Notes: a model not told the origin generated them from the letters alone. Positions 16,951 through 26,198 are shown, numbered from the stretch's first letter. The stretch is 35,540 bases of DNA from an uncultured bacterium (GCA_938009275.1 CALLHY010000001.1:1-35540); one strand, 5' to 3'. A program made the numbers and translations.

Positions 16951-19197
16951 TTAGAGCAGTGTGATTTTCCTGATGAGCTTCTTATCGCCGTTTACATTCA
17001 GTTTCAGGAAGTATATTCCCCTGCTACAGTTTTCGCCTTTGTCACTGCGTCCATCCCAAGAAAAGTTGGCCTGCTTGGAAACAAGAGCATTCCGCGCAAT
17101 TGTCCTGACTGCTTGACCTCTGAGGTTGTAAACTACAAGGTCAATAGTTTGAGAGTTTACTCGCAGAGCTTGATCTTCGGGTACCCTTATGCTGATGTTT
17201 GTAACACTCCCAAAGGGATTGGGATATACTGACAGCCTGTAATCCGGAATAGGACTGACGGTATCAGAATTGGAGAGGGCTGCGCTAAAAGCCTCTGTGC
17301 AGTCGAGATAGATTAACCTGTTTCCGTCCAATACAAGCACGGTGTTACCACTGATACCCAGCCTGGTAGAGCAGCTTGGTATACTATGGCTTGCCACTAA
17401 ATCTGAAAGCCCGGCAGGAACTATTCTATAAACCTCCACGATGGAATCTTTAAAGATTACAAGGTCATCATCCTGAATAATAAAATCGCTTGCTACTCCT
17501 ATATTTGTGTCTGATATTAACAATGGATAAGCAGGATTTGCTACATTGTAAATCATGAAGTGTCCGTTTGCTGTAAGCAGATATAGCTTGCCATCCACTT
17601 CGTCTAACTTTGTAACAATTGAAGGTAGATATAGAGTGGCAACTATCACTATTGGTTCTGTAAAATTAATCATTCTGTAAACAAACAGGTAATTGTTGCT
17701 AGTGTTGCAATATGCCAGATAAAGGTGTGAATTACCAAAATCGGCTGCGCTCTGACCACCTACGCTAAGCGTTCTGCCAAGCCAAACTGGTTCCTGAGGA
17801 ATAGCTATATCGTACAGGCTTACTATGCCATTCTCACTGAGTAGCAACATGATACTGCCACTGAAGCGGATATCTGTGACATATTTGAATGCTAATGGTT
17901 CACCCAACATTAAATAACTTAACAACGTGGGAGCAGCAGGATTGGAGATATCCCAGAGGCGTATCTTGTTTGGTAACTCATTCCAGTCTTCATCATAAGG
18001 ATTTCTTTCGTAGGACGACGTAACAAGAATATTATCCTTTACGGCAATCATGCTTACTCGTTCAACATCAATTGATGCCAAGTGTGCTGCCGGCAGGGTT
18101 GGCTCAATAATCTGCACACAACTTCCCATTCCTAAATGGAGTGCATTATCTCCTACACTAAGCAAATTCATATTGCTATTCAACAGACTTTCCCCATAGA
18201 CTGGTGTATCAGACACTTCAATAATCCTTATCCTGCCTGATGAACTCCAAAACATACGATTGGAGCCATCTGATAAGAAGATGTCACCAGCCCCAGCTCC
18301 AACAGGTTCCATTGTAGTTGGTTGAGTTCCGGAGATATTGAAGATTTCAAACCAATTGCTTGTGCCATGATATACCTCGACATATGCTGACATTACTATG
18401 TAGCCATCAAGGACACATACTTTGCCGATAAATGAGGGACCAGAACTATCTATCTCAAATAGTAGGTTGGGATTTTGTAAATCAGTGATATCATATACGT
18501 AAACTTCCAATGATTTGGTAAACAGACGATTGTCCCATACACCAACGATCCGCTCGGAACTGTCCAAATTTATGCTTTGTGGTTCGTCAAATGTGCCGTT
18601 ACCGCTTAGATGAAACACTTTACTGGGATATGTACTAGTAATCACACTGTCTTCGCCCAGTTTATAGATACTGCAATAATCTACATATACACTGTCTGTA
18701 AGCGATATAGCCCCCGGCATATTGAGGGAGTAAGCTCTAAGATAAGAGGCTTGGTTAGTGATTAAATAGTCTCCAATTATTACTGCGTCAAACATAGTTC
18801 CCTGACAGGTCTGGCTGGAGCTCAAAATCGGTTCAGTGGGATTGCTTATATCATAGAGAAGGATAAGCTTGTCGGCTACTACAGCCAGCCTTTGCCCTGA
18901 CAGTGCAAGGCCTTCATAGTAATTTAGTTGAGTTGGCATGGGCAATCTGATCATGCGTTCCGCGTGTGGCATTGATGCCCCAACCACTGAGAAGACCAGT
19001 AAGTTATAGCCATAATGGGTTCCGTCTCTGAATAGAACATAGGCGTAATCACCAGAGGATTGATATGCCAATGCAGTACCATAATTTGAGTAGAAGACGC
19101 CCAATTCGCTTATCTCAGCAGTTTGAGCACTAAGACCGACGAAAGAAACTACTCCTAACAGTATGAGTAACACAAACTTTATGCTACAGTTTCTCAT
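16951..19197 (-). CDS. Secreted beta-propeller-like protein with C-terminal sorting domain
   Basis: This ~748-residue protein has a Sec signal peptide (KFVLLILLGVVSFVGLSAQ). Its body (~30-650) repeats a unit of the type DNxLxxxx...LYDISNPTEPxLLSS and VYDITDLQNPNLLFEI, the LVIVD-like repeat that builds beta-propellers in surface proteins. The last ~90 residues carry VYPNPFGSVTNISI, DLVVYNLRGQAVRTI, SWDGRSDKGENCSRGIYFLKL and KKLIRKITLL, the same sorting module as in the protein at 357-1379. The first of two adjacent ATGs lies only 2 nt after GGGAGG; the second, at 19197, is spaced 5 nt and is preferred. Its ligand or role on the surface is not visible. It is divergent from the envelope operon at 19847. 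Confidence 0.82.
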   Translation of the reverse strand: MRNCSIKFVLLILLGVVSFVGLSAQTAEISELGVFYSNYGTALAYQSSGDYAYVLFRDGTHYGYNLLVFSVVGASMPHAERMIRLPMPTQLNYYEGLALSGQRLAVVADKLILLYDISNPTEPILSSSQTCQGTMFDAVIIGDYLITNQASYLRAYSLNMPGAISLTDSVYVDYCSIYKLGEDSVITSTYPSKVFHLSGNGTFDEPQSINLDSSERIVGVWDNRLFTKSLEVYVYDITDLQNPNLLFEIDSSGPSFIGKVCVLDGYIVMSAYVEVYHGTSNWFEIFNISGTQPTTMEPVGAGAGDIFLSDGSNRMFWSSSGRIRIIEVSDTPVYGESLLNSNMNLLSVGDNALHLGMGSCVQIIEPTLPAAHLASIDVERVSMIAVKDNILVTSSYERNPYDEDWNELPNKIRLWDISNPAAPTLLSYLMLGEPLAFKYVTDIRFSGSIMLLLSENGIVSLYDIAIPQEPVWLGRTLSVGGQSAADFGNSHLYLAYCNTSNNYLFVYRMINFTEPIVIVATLYLPSIVTKLDEVDGKLYLLTANGHFMIYNVANPAYPLLISDTNIGVASDFIIQDDDLVIFKDSIVEVYRIVPAGLSDLVASHSIPSCSTRLGISGNTVLVLDGNRLIYLDCTEAFSAALSNSDTVSPIPDYRLSVYPNPFGSVTNISIRVPEDQALRVNSQTIDLVVYNLRGQAVRTIARNALVSKQANFSWDGRSDKGENCSRGIYFLKLNVNGDKKLIRKITLL

Positions 19198-19384
19198 CAT
19201 AACCTCCCTGATTCAGTCTGCTATGTTTCTTGCATCTAGATATGGTGCCATCGACTTGCACCCTGATGTTTCTAAAGCAATTATTATTCCCTTTACAACA
19301 AAAGTTGAGTAATAACATCTCTCTTGATGGGTATGAGTACCGATGCAGTCCAGCGATCAAACACACCTTCTTGCTCCACGTCTG

Positions 19385-19418
19385 TAATCCATCAGGCTTG
19401 GATTAAGGATACCAAGCC
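19385..19418. repeat. Two overlapping, mutually exclusive hairpins
   Basis: TAATCCA-N7-TGGATTA (19385-19405) and GGCTTGG-N10-CCAAGCC (19395-19418) are both perfect 7-bp stems and share bases 19395-19401, so only one can form at a time. The arrangement recalls attenuators, but no gene follows closely and the stretch may be chance. Confidence 0.35.
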
Positions 19419-19521
19419 AAAGTAAGTGATGCGAGATCGACTACAGACTTAGTAAGGTGCAGTGTGTTTATGCTTGTTCCTAGAGTGGTTTGTGCAATTT
19501 CTGTTGTCAATGATTTTCGGG

Positions 19522-19592
19522 TCTTCCCTGCTGCTTCCTTGCTGCTATCCTGTATCGCATACAGGATAGCAGCAAGGAAGCAGCAGGGAAGA
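19522..19592. repeat. Perfect 71-nt palindrome with 34-bp arms and 3-nt loop
   Basis: The left arm (19522-19555, starting TCTTCCCTGCTGCTTCC) is the exact reverse complement of the right arm (19559-19592, ending GCAGCAGGGAAGA); only CGC (19556-19558) lies between. The arms are built from loosely repeated ~11-nt words containing TGCTGCT. It sits between two divergent genes, about 255 bp from the plus-strand start, with no T tract, so it is not a terminator of either. Confidence 0.95.
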
Positions 19593-19631
19593 TGGGATTT
19601 AACACATGGTTAAAAAAACTCTTTTTGCTAC

Positions 19632-19654
19632 TCTAATCCCGAGAGAGGGTTAGA
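19632..19654. repeat. Bulged hairpin in the upstream region of the envelope operon
   Basis: TCTAA-T-CCC pairs with GGG-TTAGA across a 6-nt GAGAGA loop, with one bulged T. It lies 40 bp after the long palindrome and about 190 bp before the operon's first start codon. Together with the palindrome and the hairpins near 19385 it accounts for what I can see in the 650-bp gap 19198-19846. Confidence 0.4.
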
Positions 19655-19846
19655 TTATGCTTAGCGGCAATGAGACAAGCCTATATTTTTCGTTTGTAAC
19701 TGCTGTACACAGGTGGGTGTGACGCGCTAGAAAACACTATCTCAATAAGCCGAAAAAAAGCTTTACAGAATTGGGACTATTTGTAGCTTGTCAATTCGTG
19801 TAAAAATAGTGAAGATCAGAAAAGATAAAAACCATAAGGAAAAGCT

Positions 19847-22600
19847 ATGAAGAAGTTTTTGCTAATGCTCTTAGCCCTAATCATAGTTGGGCTCTTGGCA
19901 GCGAAAGTCGATCTTAATACGGCTACGCTTGCCGAGCTTAAGCAACTGCCCATTACGGCAGAACAAGCAAAAGATATCTATGAATATCGGGAATTCATCA
20001 AGATGTTCAGCAACATTTTTGAGCTGCGTGAAATCCCATCCATAGATCAGAAAACTCTGCTCGCTTTGCGCCCCCTGGTAGTAGTTTCCCTGTTTCAGGA
20101 AACGGACGATGTGGCGATTAGAAGAGAAGAGATACGAGATTTATTAGAAAGGCTGGATAGCAATGAAGGAGCATCCGAAGGCATGGCAGACGTTTGGGAA
20201 GATTATTTAATGACTCCTCAAAACGTTAACCGCATGCATTTTGATGATCTGATGAGCTTACCCAATGTATCCGGTGTGGATGCTGTGGCAGTGCTAAGAC
20301 GAGTAGCTCAGGGCGATACCATAGCCGATATGAGAGACCTGCGAAACTCTCCCGGACTGTCTCACTATGGTTACACCAACCTTCGCAGTTATGTGTACTA
20401 TCGTGAGCCTCCGGTTAAAAACCGGCTCATGTGGGATGCTCAGTTAGAATACAAAACCCGCTATTTCGAAGAGGGTCAGTACGATATGCTGCGTGAGGAT
20501 TTTACCCGTGATTATCAGACTGGAACAGTTCCTCAGCGTCAGGACTTATCATATTGGGGCTATTTTGGCCTGGATAAAATTGATCCTGATATCATGATGA
20601 AGCTGCGGGCTAGATATGGCACCAATTTTAAGCTTGGCATTATGAATAACACCGGAAAGGGTGAAGCTGGGCTTATGTCTCAAAACGCTAGCGAGATCAT
20701 CAACGATTCCAAGTGGTTTGCCGGATATGAGAACACCGATATGCCGGGCTTGGATAACTCACGCTTAAAGGTTTATCTCGGTAATTACCGGGCAACCTAT
20801 GGCGAGGGACTGGTGATGGAAAACACGGATTATTACAGTGCCAGAAAGACCGGCTTTGGGTTTAGCAAGCGCATATTGGGTATCACGCCCGATTTGTCGC
20901 GGACGCAAGAATTCGCTTTGAAGGGCGGAGCTCTGGAATACACCCACCCCTTGTTTGGATTTTCTGCCTTTGTTTCGCAGGATGATAAGGATGCCATTGT
21001 TTACATAAACAAGGATGGCAGCCCGGTTAAGCGTGATGAATATGGCAATGATGTATTCACCGATACCGATCCCACATCTAATAATTACAATCAGCAGTAT
21101 TATGTAGCCGGTGATGGCAGCCGTGTGTATAATTATGACAATGGAACCGCAGTTAGCGCAGATAAGAACAAAGTATTCAGCTACGTTATTCCCACCATTC
21201 GCTGGGACAACGATGAACTGATGGAAGCCGAAGATTGGTTTAATAAAGAGCTGTTGTCTGCGGGGCCATATTATAATCCCTACATCAATCTTGCCACCCG
21301 CACCGATGTATTACGTGAGAAGCTGTGGGGAACCCACCTGCAAATCAATCCCATTATTGGTACCAAGCTGGGATTTACTACCTACACAGCTCTTTACGAC
21401 AATGCCCATATTGTTGTACCTGAATATGATGAAATGCTAAAGACACTGCTAAGAACATCGGGCGATATCGACAAGCTACGCAAGGCAATGAACAGTGAGA
21501 TTAGCTCTATGTATAGCACTCAGACTGATGCCTATTCCAGAGATTATCGCAGAGTTATCGGCTTCGACGGTCAAACCGTTATTGGCAATACTTCCATACA
21601 GGGAGAGTATGCAGAGCTTTCTGTAACCGGCGACGATATGAAACTGGGTGATGATCCCAAAGCATATCTGGTGTCTGCTAACACTCAGTACGATAACTTG
21701 TATTTCATAACCTTGTTCAGACACATGGACTTGGATTTTGACAATCCATATAGCAATAGCTTTGGCGAACATGAACGTTTCGATGGTACCATGTTTGATG
21801 GTAACGTGTATTCGCTTACCAATTCCTCTATTGCCGATTTGTACTTTAATGGCAATCAGGCACAGCCCGAACGTGGTGTTTATTTTGAAACCCGTTATAA
21901 GTTCAATAACTACTTTACGGTGGGACGCAGCTATATCGACTTGTTCGAGCGTATGGCCGATCACAGACGTACTGTTCGTTTCCAAAGCGAGCTAGAGTTT
22001 CGCCCCCTGTATCAGGTTAGCTTAAGGCTTAGGTATAAGAACCAGATAAACAGGTTCGAAGACATGGCAGATAGAGGAACCTCCAAAACCAACGAATACA
22101 CCATGGCTGTCCGTACTTTCCTATCCAATAGGGACTTTTTGGAGCTGGAATACCGTTACAACACAGTGTATGCTCCTCCTTACCTGTCCATCACCAATAC
22201 CGCCTCTACGGGCAACAATAATGGAACAGCAGCCCAAACCTTGATGATTGGCGATTATATCGCAGCCAATTATACACATAACTTCAGCAAATCGCTAAAG
22301 CTGCAAGGCTCTTTCCTGTATTGGTTTGGGCATGGCATATCACACTGGGATTGGGAAGATATGGAGATAGACTTCATGGGTGAGAAAGGCTCAAAGGCCT
22401 GGATTGCTATTACCAGTCGTATATCTCAAAACCTGTACATGAACATAAAGTTTAAGAACAAAACGTATCAGGATAAGGAAATACGTATCCGCAGATACAA
22501 CGATCCATACGACTCGTCTCTGGCTGGACGCCCGATATATTTAGACAGAGTTGAACGTAGCGAAAACACCATTCGCTTTAGCTTAGATTACCGCTTCTAA
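19847..22600 (+). CDS. Helix-hairpin-helix protein with large C-terminal outer-membrane barrel-like region
   Basis: This 917-residue protein has a signal peptide (MKKFLLMLLALIIVGLLAAK), then a ComEA-type helix-hairpin-helix segment (VDLNTATLAELKQLPITAEQ... FELREIPSI, ~20-75). A second, weaker HhH-like segment is at ~115-180 (RMHFDDLMSLPNVSGVDAVAVLRR). The remaining ~720 residues are beta-rich with alternating aromatics and end in TIRFSLDYRF, the aromatic terminus typical of outer-membrane barrels. The combination is known from FCB-group genomes but has no established function that I can name; DNA binding or uptake is suggested only by the HhH part. AAGGA lies 6 nt before the ATG. It is the first gene of an envelope operon (12 bp to the next gene). 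Confidence 0.8.
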   Translation: MKKFLLMLLALIIVGLLAAKVDLNTATLAELKQLPITAEQAKDIYEYREFIKMFSNIFELREIPSIDQKTLLALRPLVVVSLFQETDDVAIRREEIRDLLERLDSNEGASEGMADVWEDYLMTPQNVNRMHFDDLMSLPNVSGVDAVAVLRRVAQGDTIADMRDLRNSPGLSHYGYTNLRSYVYYREPPVKNRLMWDAQLEYKTRYFEEGQYDMLREDFTRDYQTGTVPQRQDLSYWGYFGLDKIDPDIMMKLRARYGTNFKLGIMNNTGKGEAGLMSQNASEIINDSKWFAGYENTDMPGLDNSRLKVYLGNYRATYGEGLVMENTDYYSARKTGFGFSKRILGITPDLSRTQEFALKGGALEYTHPLFGFSAFVSQDDKDAIVYINKDGSPVKRDEYGNDVFTDTDPTSNNYNQQYYVAGDGSRVYNYDNGTAVSADKNKVFSYVIPTIRWDNDELMEAEDWFNKELLSAGPYYNPYINLATRTDVLREKLWGTHLQINPIIGTKLGFTTYTALYDNAHIVVPEYDEMLKTLLRTSGDIDKLRKAMNSEISSMYSTQTDAYSRDYRRVIGFDGQTVIGNTSIQGEYAELSVTGDDMKLGDDPKAYLVSANTQYDNLYFITLFRHMDLDFDNPYSNSFGEHERFDGTMFDGNVYSLTNSSIADLYFNGNQAQPERGVYFETRYKFNNYFTVGRSYIDLFERMADHRRTVRFQSELEFRPLYQVSLRLRYKNQINRFEDMADRGTSKTNEYTMAVRTFLSNRDFLELEYRYNTVYAPPYLSITNTASTGNNNGTAAQTLMIGDYIAANYTHNFSKSLKLQGSFLYWFGHGISHWDWEDMEIDFMGEKGSKAWIAITSRISQNLYMNIKFKNKTYQDKEIRIRRYNDPYDSSLAGRPIYLDRVERSENTIRFSLDYRF

Positions 22601-22612
22601 CGTGGAGGAAAC

Positions 22613-24049
22613 ATGTTATCAAATAAATCGATACTAGTATTAACACTGCTTATTGTTGCTTCAGCACTCTCTGCCTGGAGCATTACCGACAGCTATTTCG
22701 GCAACCGTCCCGGTTCGATGGATGCACGTATCTACGCCATGGGAAGCGCAGGCACTTTTAATAAGGTGGGTGTGTTTGGCATTGCCGATAATCCAGCCAA
22801 TCTTACCCTCATGGAAAAGCAATATGGCTTGTCTGTTAATTCATTCATCAACCGCAACGAAGACAACCGTGCTCGTCCCTTCTGGAGCCAGTTTGACTAC
22901 TATATAGACGACGCGGTGTATAGCTCGAACATAAATGCTTACAACAACTTCGCCGGTTCTGGCTTTGTGGCTCACAGATTTGGCGCATTTGGCTTGGGTG
23001 TGGGACTGTACCACAAACCAATAATGAACTTCGATGCAGACTATGCTGAAGATGTGCGCAACAACTATAATACCAACGACGATATCTATGCCAGGCAAAT
23101 TGCTCTGAACTCCATTGTTGGTGAAGGATCGGTATATAAAAGCGGTTTATCTGCCTCCATGGCATACAAAATTGGCGACTATACAGACCTTAATTTAGGT
23201 GTAGACTATGGTATGGTGGACGGTGACGTAAGCAATGAAAAGAGCATCCGCTGGACAGACTTTGCCCGTAATGCCGTAAGCCCTCATCATCTACCCGATA
23301 TGACTCAGAAATACGACTATAGCATTAGCGGTAACCAAATGAAGCTGGGTGCAGCCATGCAGCTAAACTCACGCTTGGGCGTTGCCGCAACCTACTCCAT
23401 GAAAAGCACTCTGGATAAAGAAGGCAATTACTACTACAAACGTGATGCCTATCGTAACACTCTTGTGGATAGCACGAACGTAAACTTCAAAGAAGACTAT
23501 ATTTTACCCTCTGAGATACGCTTTGGCATCTCCTACACACCTCGCAACGTAATGCGCACCGTATTCAACATGGATATCGAGTATGTGAAGCAGAGCGAGA
23601 TTCATGAGAGATACGACGACGTTGTGAATTTCTATGCCGGAGTGGAACATCATGTGGTTAATCGCATCCCCTTCCGTCTTGGCTTCCAGGCTGTGAACAA
23701 TCAGTTCATCATCGAAGAGCAAGCCTATGATTTGAACAACAACCTGATCACAGTTTACCACGTTAATAAGGTCTTAAATCCCATGATTACCGCAGGAAGC
23801 AGCATCCAGCTTGCCAAGAAAGTGGTGCTTGACCTCGGCTTTGGCTATACATGGCGCGAGTATGATGCTGTAGATATGTTTGGTGATGCTTATTACAATG
23901 ACAAAGTATACACCGGAGCCAGCAACAACAGCGCAAATATCTGGACAAACCCTCAATATGTAAACCTGGTTACCCGTGGCTGGGACAACCCCGATAAGGT
24001 GCGTGAGAACAATATCTCAATAAATGCCGGAATATCCTTTACTTGGTAA
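22613..24049 (+). CDS. PorV/FadL-like outer-membrane beta-barrel protein
   Basis: A 478-residue protein with a signal peptide (SILVLTLLIVASALSAWS). The mature N-terminus reads RPGSMDARIYAMGSAGTF...GIADNPANLTL, close in style to the opening of PorV, PorQ and FadL/OmpP1 barrels (DAR..AMG.AG...NPA). The rest is a run of amphipathic beta strands, and the last residues (INAGISFTW) end in an aromatic, as BAM-assembled barrels do. PorV shuttles type IX cargo in Bacteroidota, and two sorting-domain proteins are encoded in this window, but the exact assignment needs structure-based comparison; a generic transport barrel is the alternative. GGAGG lies 4 nt before the ATG. It is second in the operon. 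Confidence 0.75.
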   Translation: MLSNKSILVLTLLIVASALSAWSITDSYFGNRPGSMDARIYAMGSAGTFNKVGVFGIADNPANLTLMEKQYGLSVNSFINRNEDNRARPFWSQFDYYIDDAVYSSNINAYNNFAGSGFVAHRFGAFGLGVGLYHKPIMNFDADYAEDVRNNYNTNDDIYARQIALNSIVGEGSVYKSGLSASMAYKIGDYTDLNLGVDYGMVDGDVSNEKSIRWTDFARNAVSPHHLPDMTQKYDYSISGNQMKLGAAMQLNSRLGVAATYSMKSTLDKEGNYYYKRDAYRNTLVDSTNVNFKEDYILPSEIRFGISYTPRNVMRTVFNMDIEYVKQSEIHERYDDVVNFYAGVEHHVVNRIPFRLGFQAVNNQFIIEEQAYDLNNNLITVYHVNKVLNPMITAGSSIQLAKKVVLDLGFGYTWREYDAVDMFGDAYYNDKVYTGASNNSANIWTNPQYVNLVTRGWDNPDKVRENNISINAGISFTW

Positions 24050-24054
24050 CGATT

Positions 24055-25716
24055 ATGAAACAGATAGCATTAACCCTATTTGCATTGCTTGGGCTTTTTA
24101 GCCTGAGCTATGCAAACGACCTGAGGCTGGACATCATGTTTTCGAACGATGTTCATGGCGGTATTGACCGTGCTCAGGCAACATTTATGAATCCTGAGTT
24201 TCCGCCTCAGCTTGGTGGTGGAGGCTCTGCAGCCAGTCTCATTAAGCACGTTCGTTCCCTAAAAGATAAACGCCGCGACAGCATTTTGCTGGATGCAGGT
24301 GACTTCTTTCAGGGGCGTCCTGTGGGAACGGTTACCAAGGGTGTGGCAGTAATAGAATACATGAATGCCATCGGTTATGATGCCATGACCATTGGAAACC
24401 ACGAGTTTGATATACCGCAAGACGAACTGATACCCACATTGCAGCTTGCTAACTTCCCAATTCTTACCTGTAATGTGATAGAACGCAGCACCGGTAAGAT
24501 ACCCTGGTATGCCTTCCCATATCAGATAATATCCCGTATGGGGCTAAGGATTGGTATCGTAGGCTTTACTACCACAGATACCGAAAAGATGAGCTTCCCG
24601 GATAATATAAAAGAAGTTCAATTCTTATCGGAGAAGGAAGAAGTGGCCAAGTATGTGAAGATACTACGCGAAGAAGAGAAGGTAGATTTGGTAATAGTGC
24701 TGGGTCATGCTGGCCTGCCCTATGATGTAGAATCTACATATCTTAGCCGCTACGATGCCAAAGGTAATCCCTTGTATGACAAACGTTATGCGGTTTGGGG
24801 ATATGATGCTCAGGAGATTGCCCGCGAGGTTGAGGGAATAGACCTGTTTATCGGTGGACACATGCATCGAGGTGTGCCACAACCATGGATTGACCCCGCT
24901 ACCCACACCATGGTTATTCAAGGCTATGCCTATGGCTCAAACCTTGGCTGGATTACCCTTACTATAGACCCCGAAACTAAATCTGTTACAGGATATGAAA
25001 GCCCCGCGATACGCGAGGGAAGCATGATAACCCTTTTTGAAGACCAGTTTATCCCGGATGAAGAGATTGGTCAAACCATTGCTGCTCAAGTGGCTGTGGC
25101 AGAAAAAGGAATGGACGAGATTGTTGGGCATGCAGGCGTGTATCTTTCCCGAACCAATGTAGATGCCCAATCCCTTATGGGTAACACTATTGTTGATGCC
25201 ATGCGTCATGAAGTGGGTGCCGATTTTGCTTTTATGAATCTGGGCGGCGTTCGTGCAGACATCAAAAGCGGGCCAGTAACCTATCGCAATATATTCGATG
25301 TTATGCCCTTTGACAACATGGTGGTTAGCTTTACCTGCACGGGTGAATTCCTGCGCAAAGTGATTGAAACCCGTGTGGAAGGCGGCCGTCATGGTATGAT
25401 AGTATCCGGTGGCAACGTGATATATTCTAAGAAACGTCCTAATTTCGAACGTGTAACCAGCCTGAAGATTGGCGGACAACCCTGGGATCCTAACAAGATT
25501 TATACGGTTACCACCACTGACTTCCTGATGCAAGGTAATGCCGGCTTGAACATTCTTACTCAGGTTCCTGAAGCAAATATCACCTATCATCAGATTAATC
25601 TACGCGATGCCATCGTGAATTACTTTAAGAGTAAGAGCCCCATAAAAACAAAAATTGACGATAGATGGAAGCGCGATGATAATGCAAGACCCACTGCGGA
25701 GATGATAGTAAAATGA
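24055..25716 (+). CDS. Periplasmic 5'-nucleotidase/UshA-like metallophosphoesterase
   Basis: This 553-residue enzyme probably releases phosphate from nucleotides outside the cytoplasm. A signal peptide (MKQIALTLFALLGLFSLSYA) precedes a calcineurin-like catalytic domain: SNDVHGG (Asp32, His34), DAGDFFQG (Asp83), IGNHEFD (Asn115, His116), GHAG, and GGHMHRG (His269, His271). The C-terminal domain (~345-530) has the 5'-nucleotidase signature GNTIVDAMRHE, NLGGVRADIKSG and PFDNMVV. Activity as a bifunctional 2',3'-cyclic phosphodiesterase or a sulfur-pathway enzyme (SoxB-like) is less likely but not excluded. A TTG at 24043 would extend the frame and overlap the previous gene; I chose the ATG at 24055. 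The stop overlaps the flavodoxin start by 4 bp. Confidence 0.92.
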   Translation: MKQIALTLFALLGLFSLSYANDLRLDIMFSNDVHGGIDRAQATFMNPEFPPQLGGGGSAASLIKHVRSLKDKRRDSILLDAGDFFQGRPVGTVTKGVAVIEYMNAIGYDAMTIGNHEFDIPQDELIPTLQLANFPILTCNVIERSTGKIPWYAFPYQIISRMGLRIGIVGFTTTDTEKMSFPDNIKEVQFLSEKEEVAKYVKILREEEKVDLVIVLGHAGLPYDVESTYLSRYDAKGNPLYDKRYAVWGYDAQEIAREVEGIDLFIGGHMHRGVPQPWIDPATHTMVIQGYAYGSNLGWITLTIDPETKSVTGYESPAIREGSMITLFEDQFIPDEEIGQTIAAQVAVAEKGMDEIVGHAGVYLSRTNVDAQSLMGNTIVDAMRHEVGADFAFMNLGGVRADIKSGPVTYRNIFDVMPFDNMVVSFTCTGEFLRKVIETRVEGGRHGMIVSGGNVIYSKKRPNFERVTSLKIGGQPWDPNKIYTVTTTDFLMQGNAGLNILTQVPEANITYHQINLRDAIVNYFKSKSPIKTKIDDRWKRDDNARPTAEMIVK

Positions 25717-26198
25717 AGATATGCATAGTTGTTCACTCCCAAAGCGGTAAAACGCGTAAGTTTGCCGATAGTCTATTCGATCAGCTAAGTTCCGATGGGC
25801 ATAATGTAAATCTTAGCCAACTTGAGACCACAGCCCCCATAAAAGGTGGCAGTGTGCGCGAAAAAATGGATATTGGTTTTAACAATCTCCCTTCGGTGCA
25901 AGATGCAGATGTAATACTATTTGGCGGGCCGGTTTGGGCATTTGGCCCATCACCCGTGATCATCGCTGCCATGCAGCAGATTGGCAATATGAAAGGTAAA
26001 ACAATTCTCTCTTTCTGCACCATGGGCTTTCCCTTTAAGTGTATGGGCGGGAACGCAGCATTAGCCTATATGAACCGCGTTGCAGGCACGCTGGGAGCAA
26101 AAGTGCTTACCGGCAGTATTTGCACCACTATGTTTCGTGATTTAGATGCTCAGATTACTCTCGAAACCCAGAGGATAGCTAATCTGCTAAAACCATAA
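25713..26198 (+). CDS. Flavodoxin-like protein
   Basis: This 161-residue protein has the flavodoxin fold: KICIVVHSQSGKTRKFADSL gives the first strand and phosphate loop (HSQSGKT), DADVILFGGPVWAFGPSP the second FMN loop, and KTILSFCTMGFPFKCMGG the third. It probably binds FMN and carries electrons or reduces a quinone-like or metal substrate; the partner is unknown. Two Cys in the CTMGFPFKC segment lie near the expected flavin site. It is cytoplasmic (no signal peptide) although its operon mates are exported. Its start is translationally coupled (ATGA overlap) to the 5'-nucleotidase. A strong terminator follows. Confidence 0.85.
   Translation: MKICIVVHSQSGKTRKFADSLFDQLSSDGHNVNLSQLETTAPIKGGSVREKMDIGFNNLPSVQDADVILFGGPVWAFGPSPVIIAAMQQIGNMKGKTILSFCTMGFPFKCMGGNAALAYMNRVAGTLGAKVLTGSICTTMFRDLDAQITLETQRIANLLKP

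Noticed and set aside
19184..19366. 60-codon minus-strand frame just upstream of the propeller protein
   Set aside because: It overlaps that gene's ribosome site and start in a different frame, has no ribosome site of its own and is Cys/Asn-rich without a motif.
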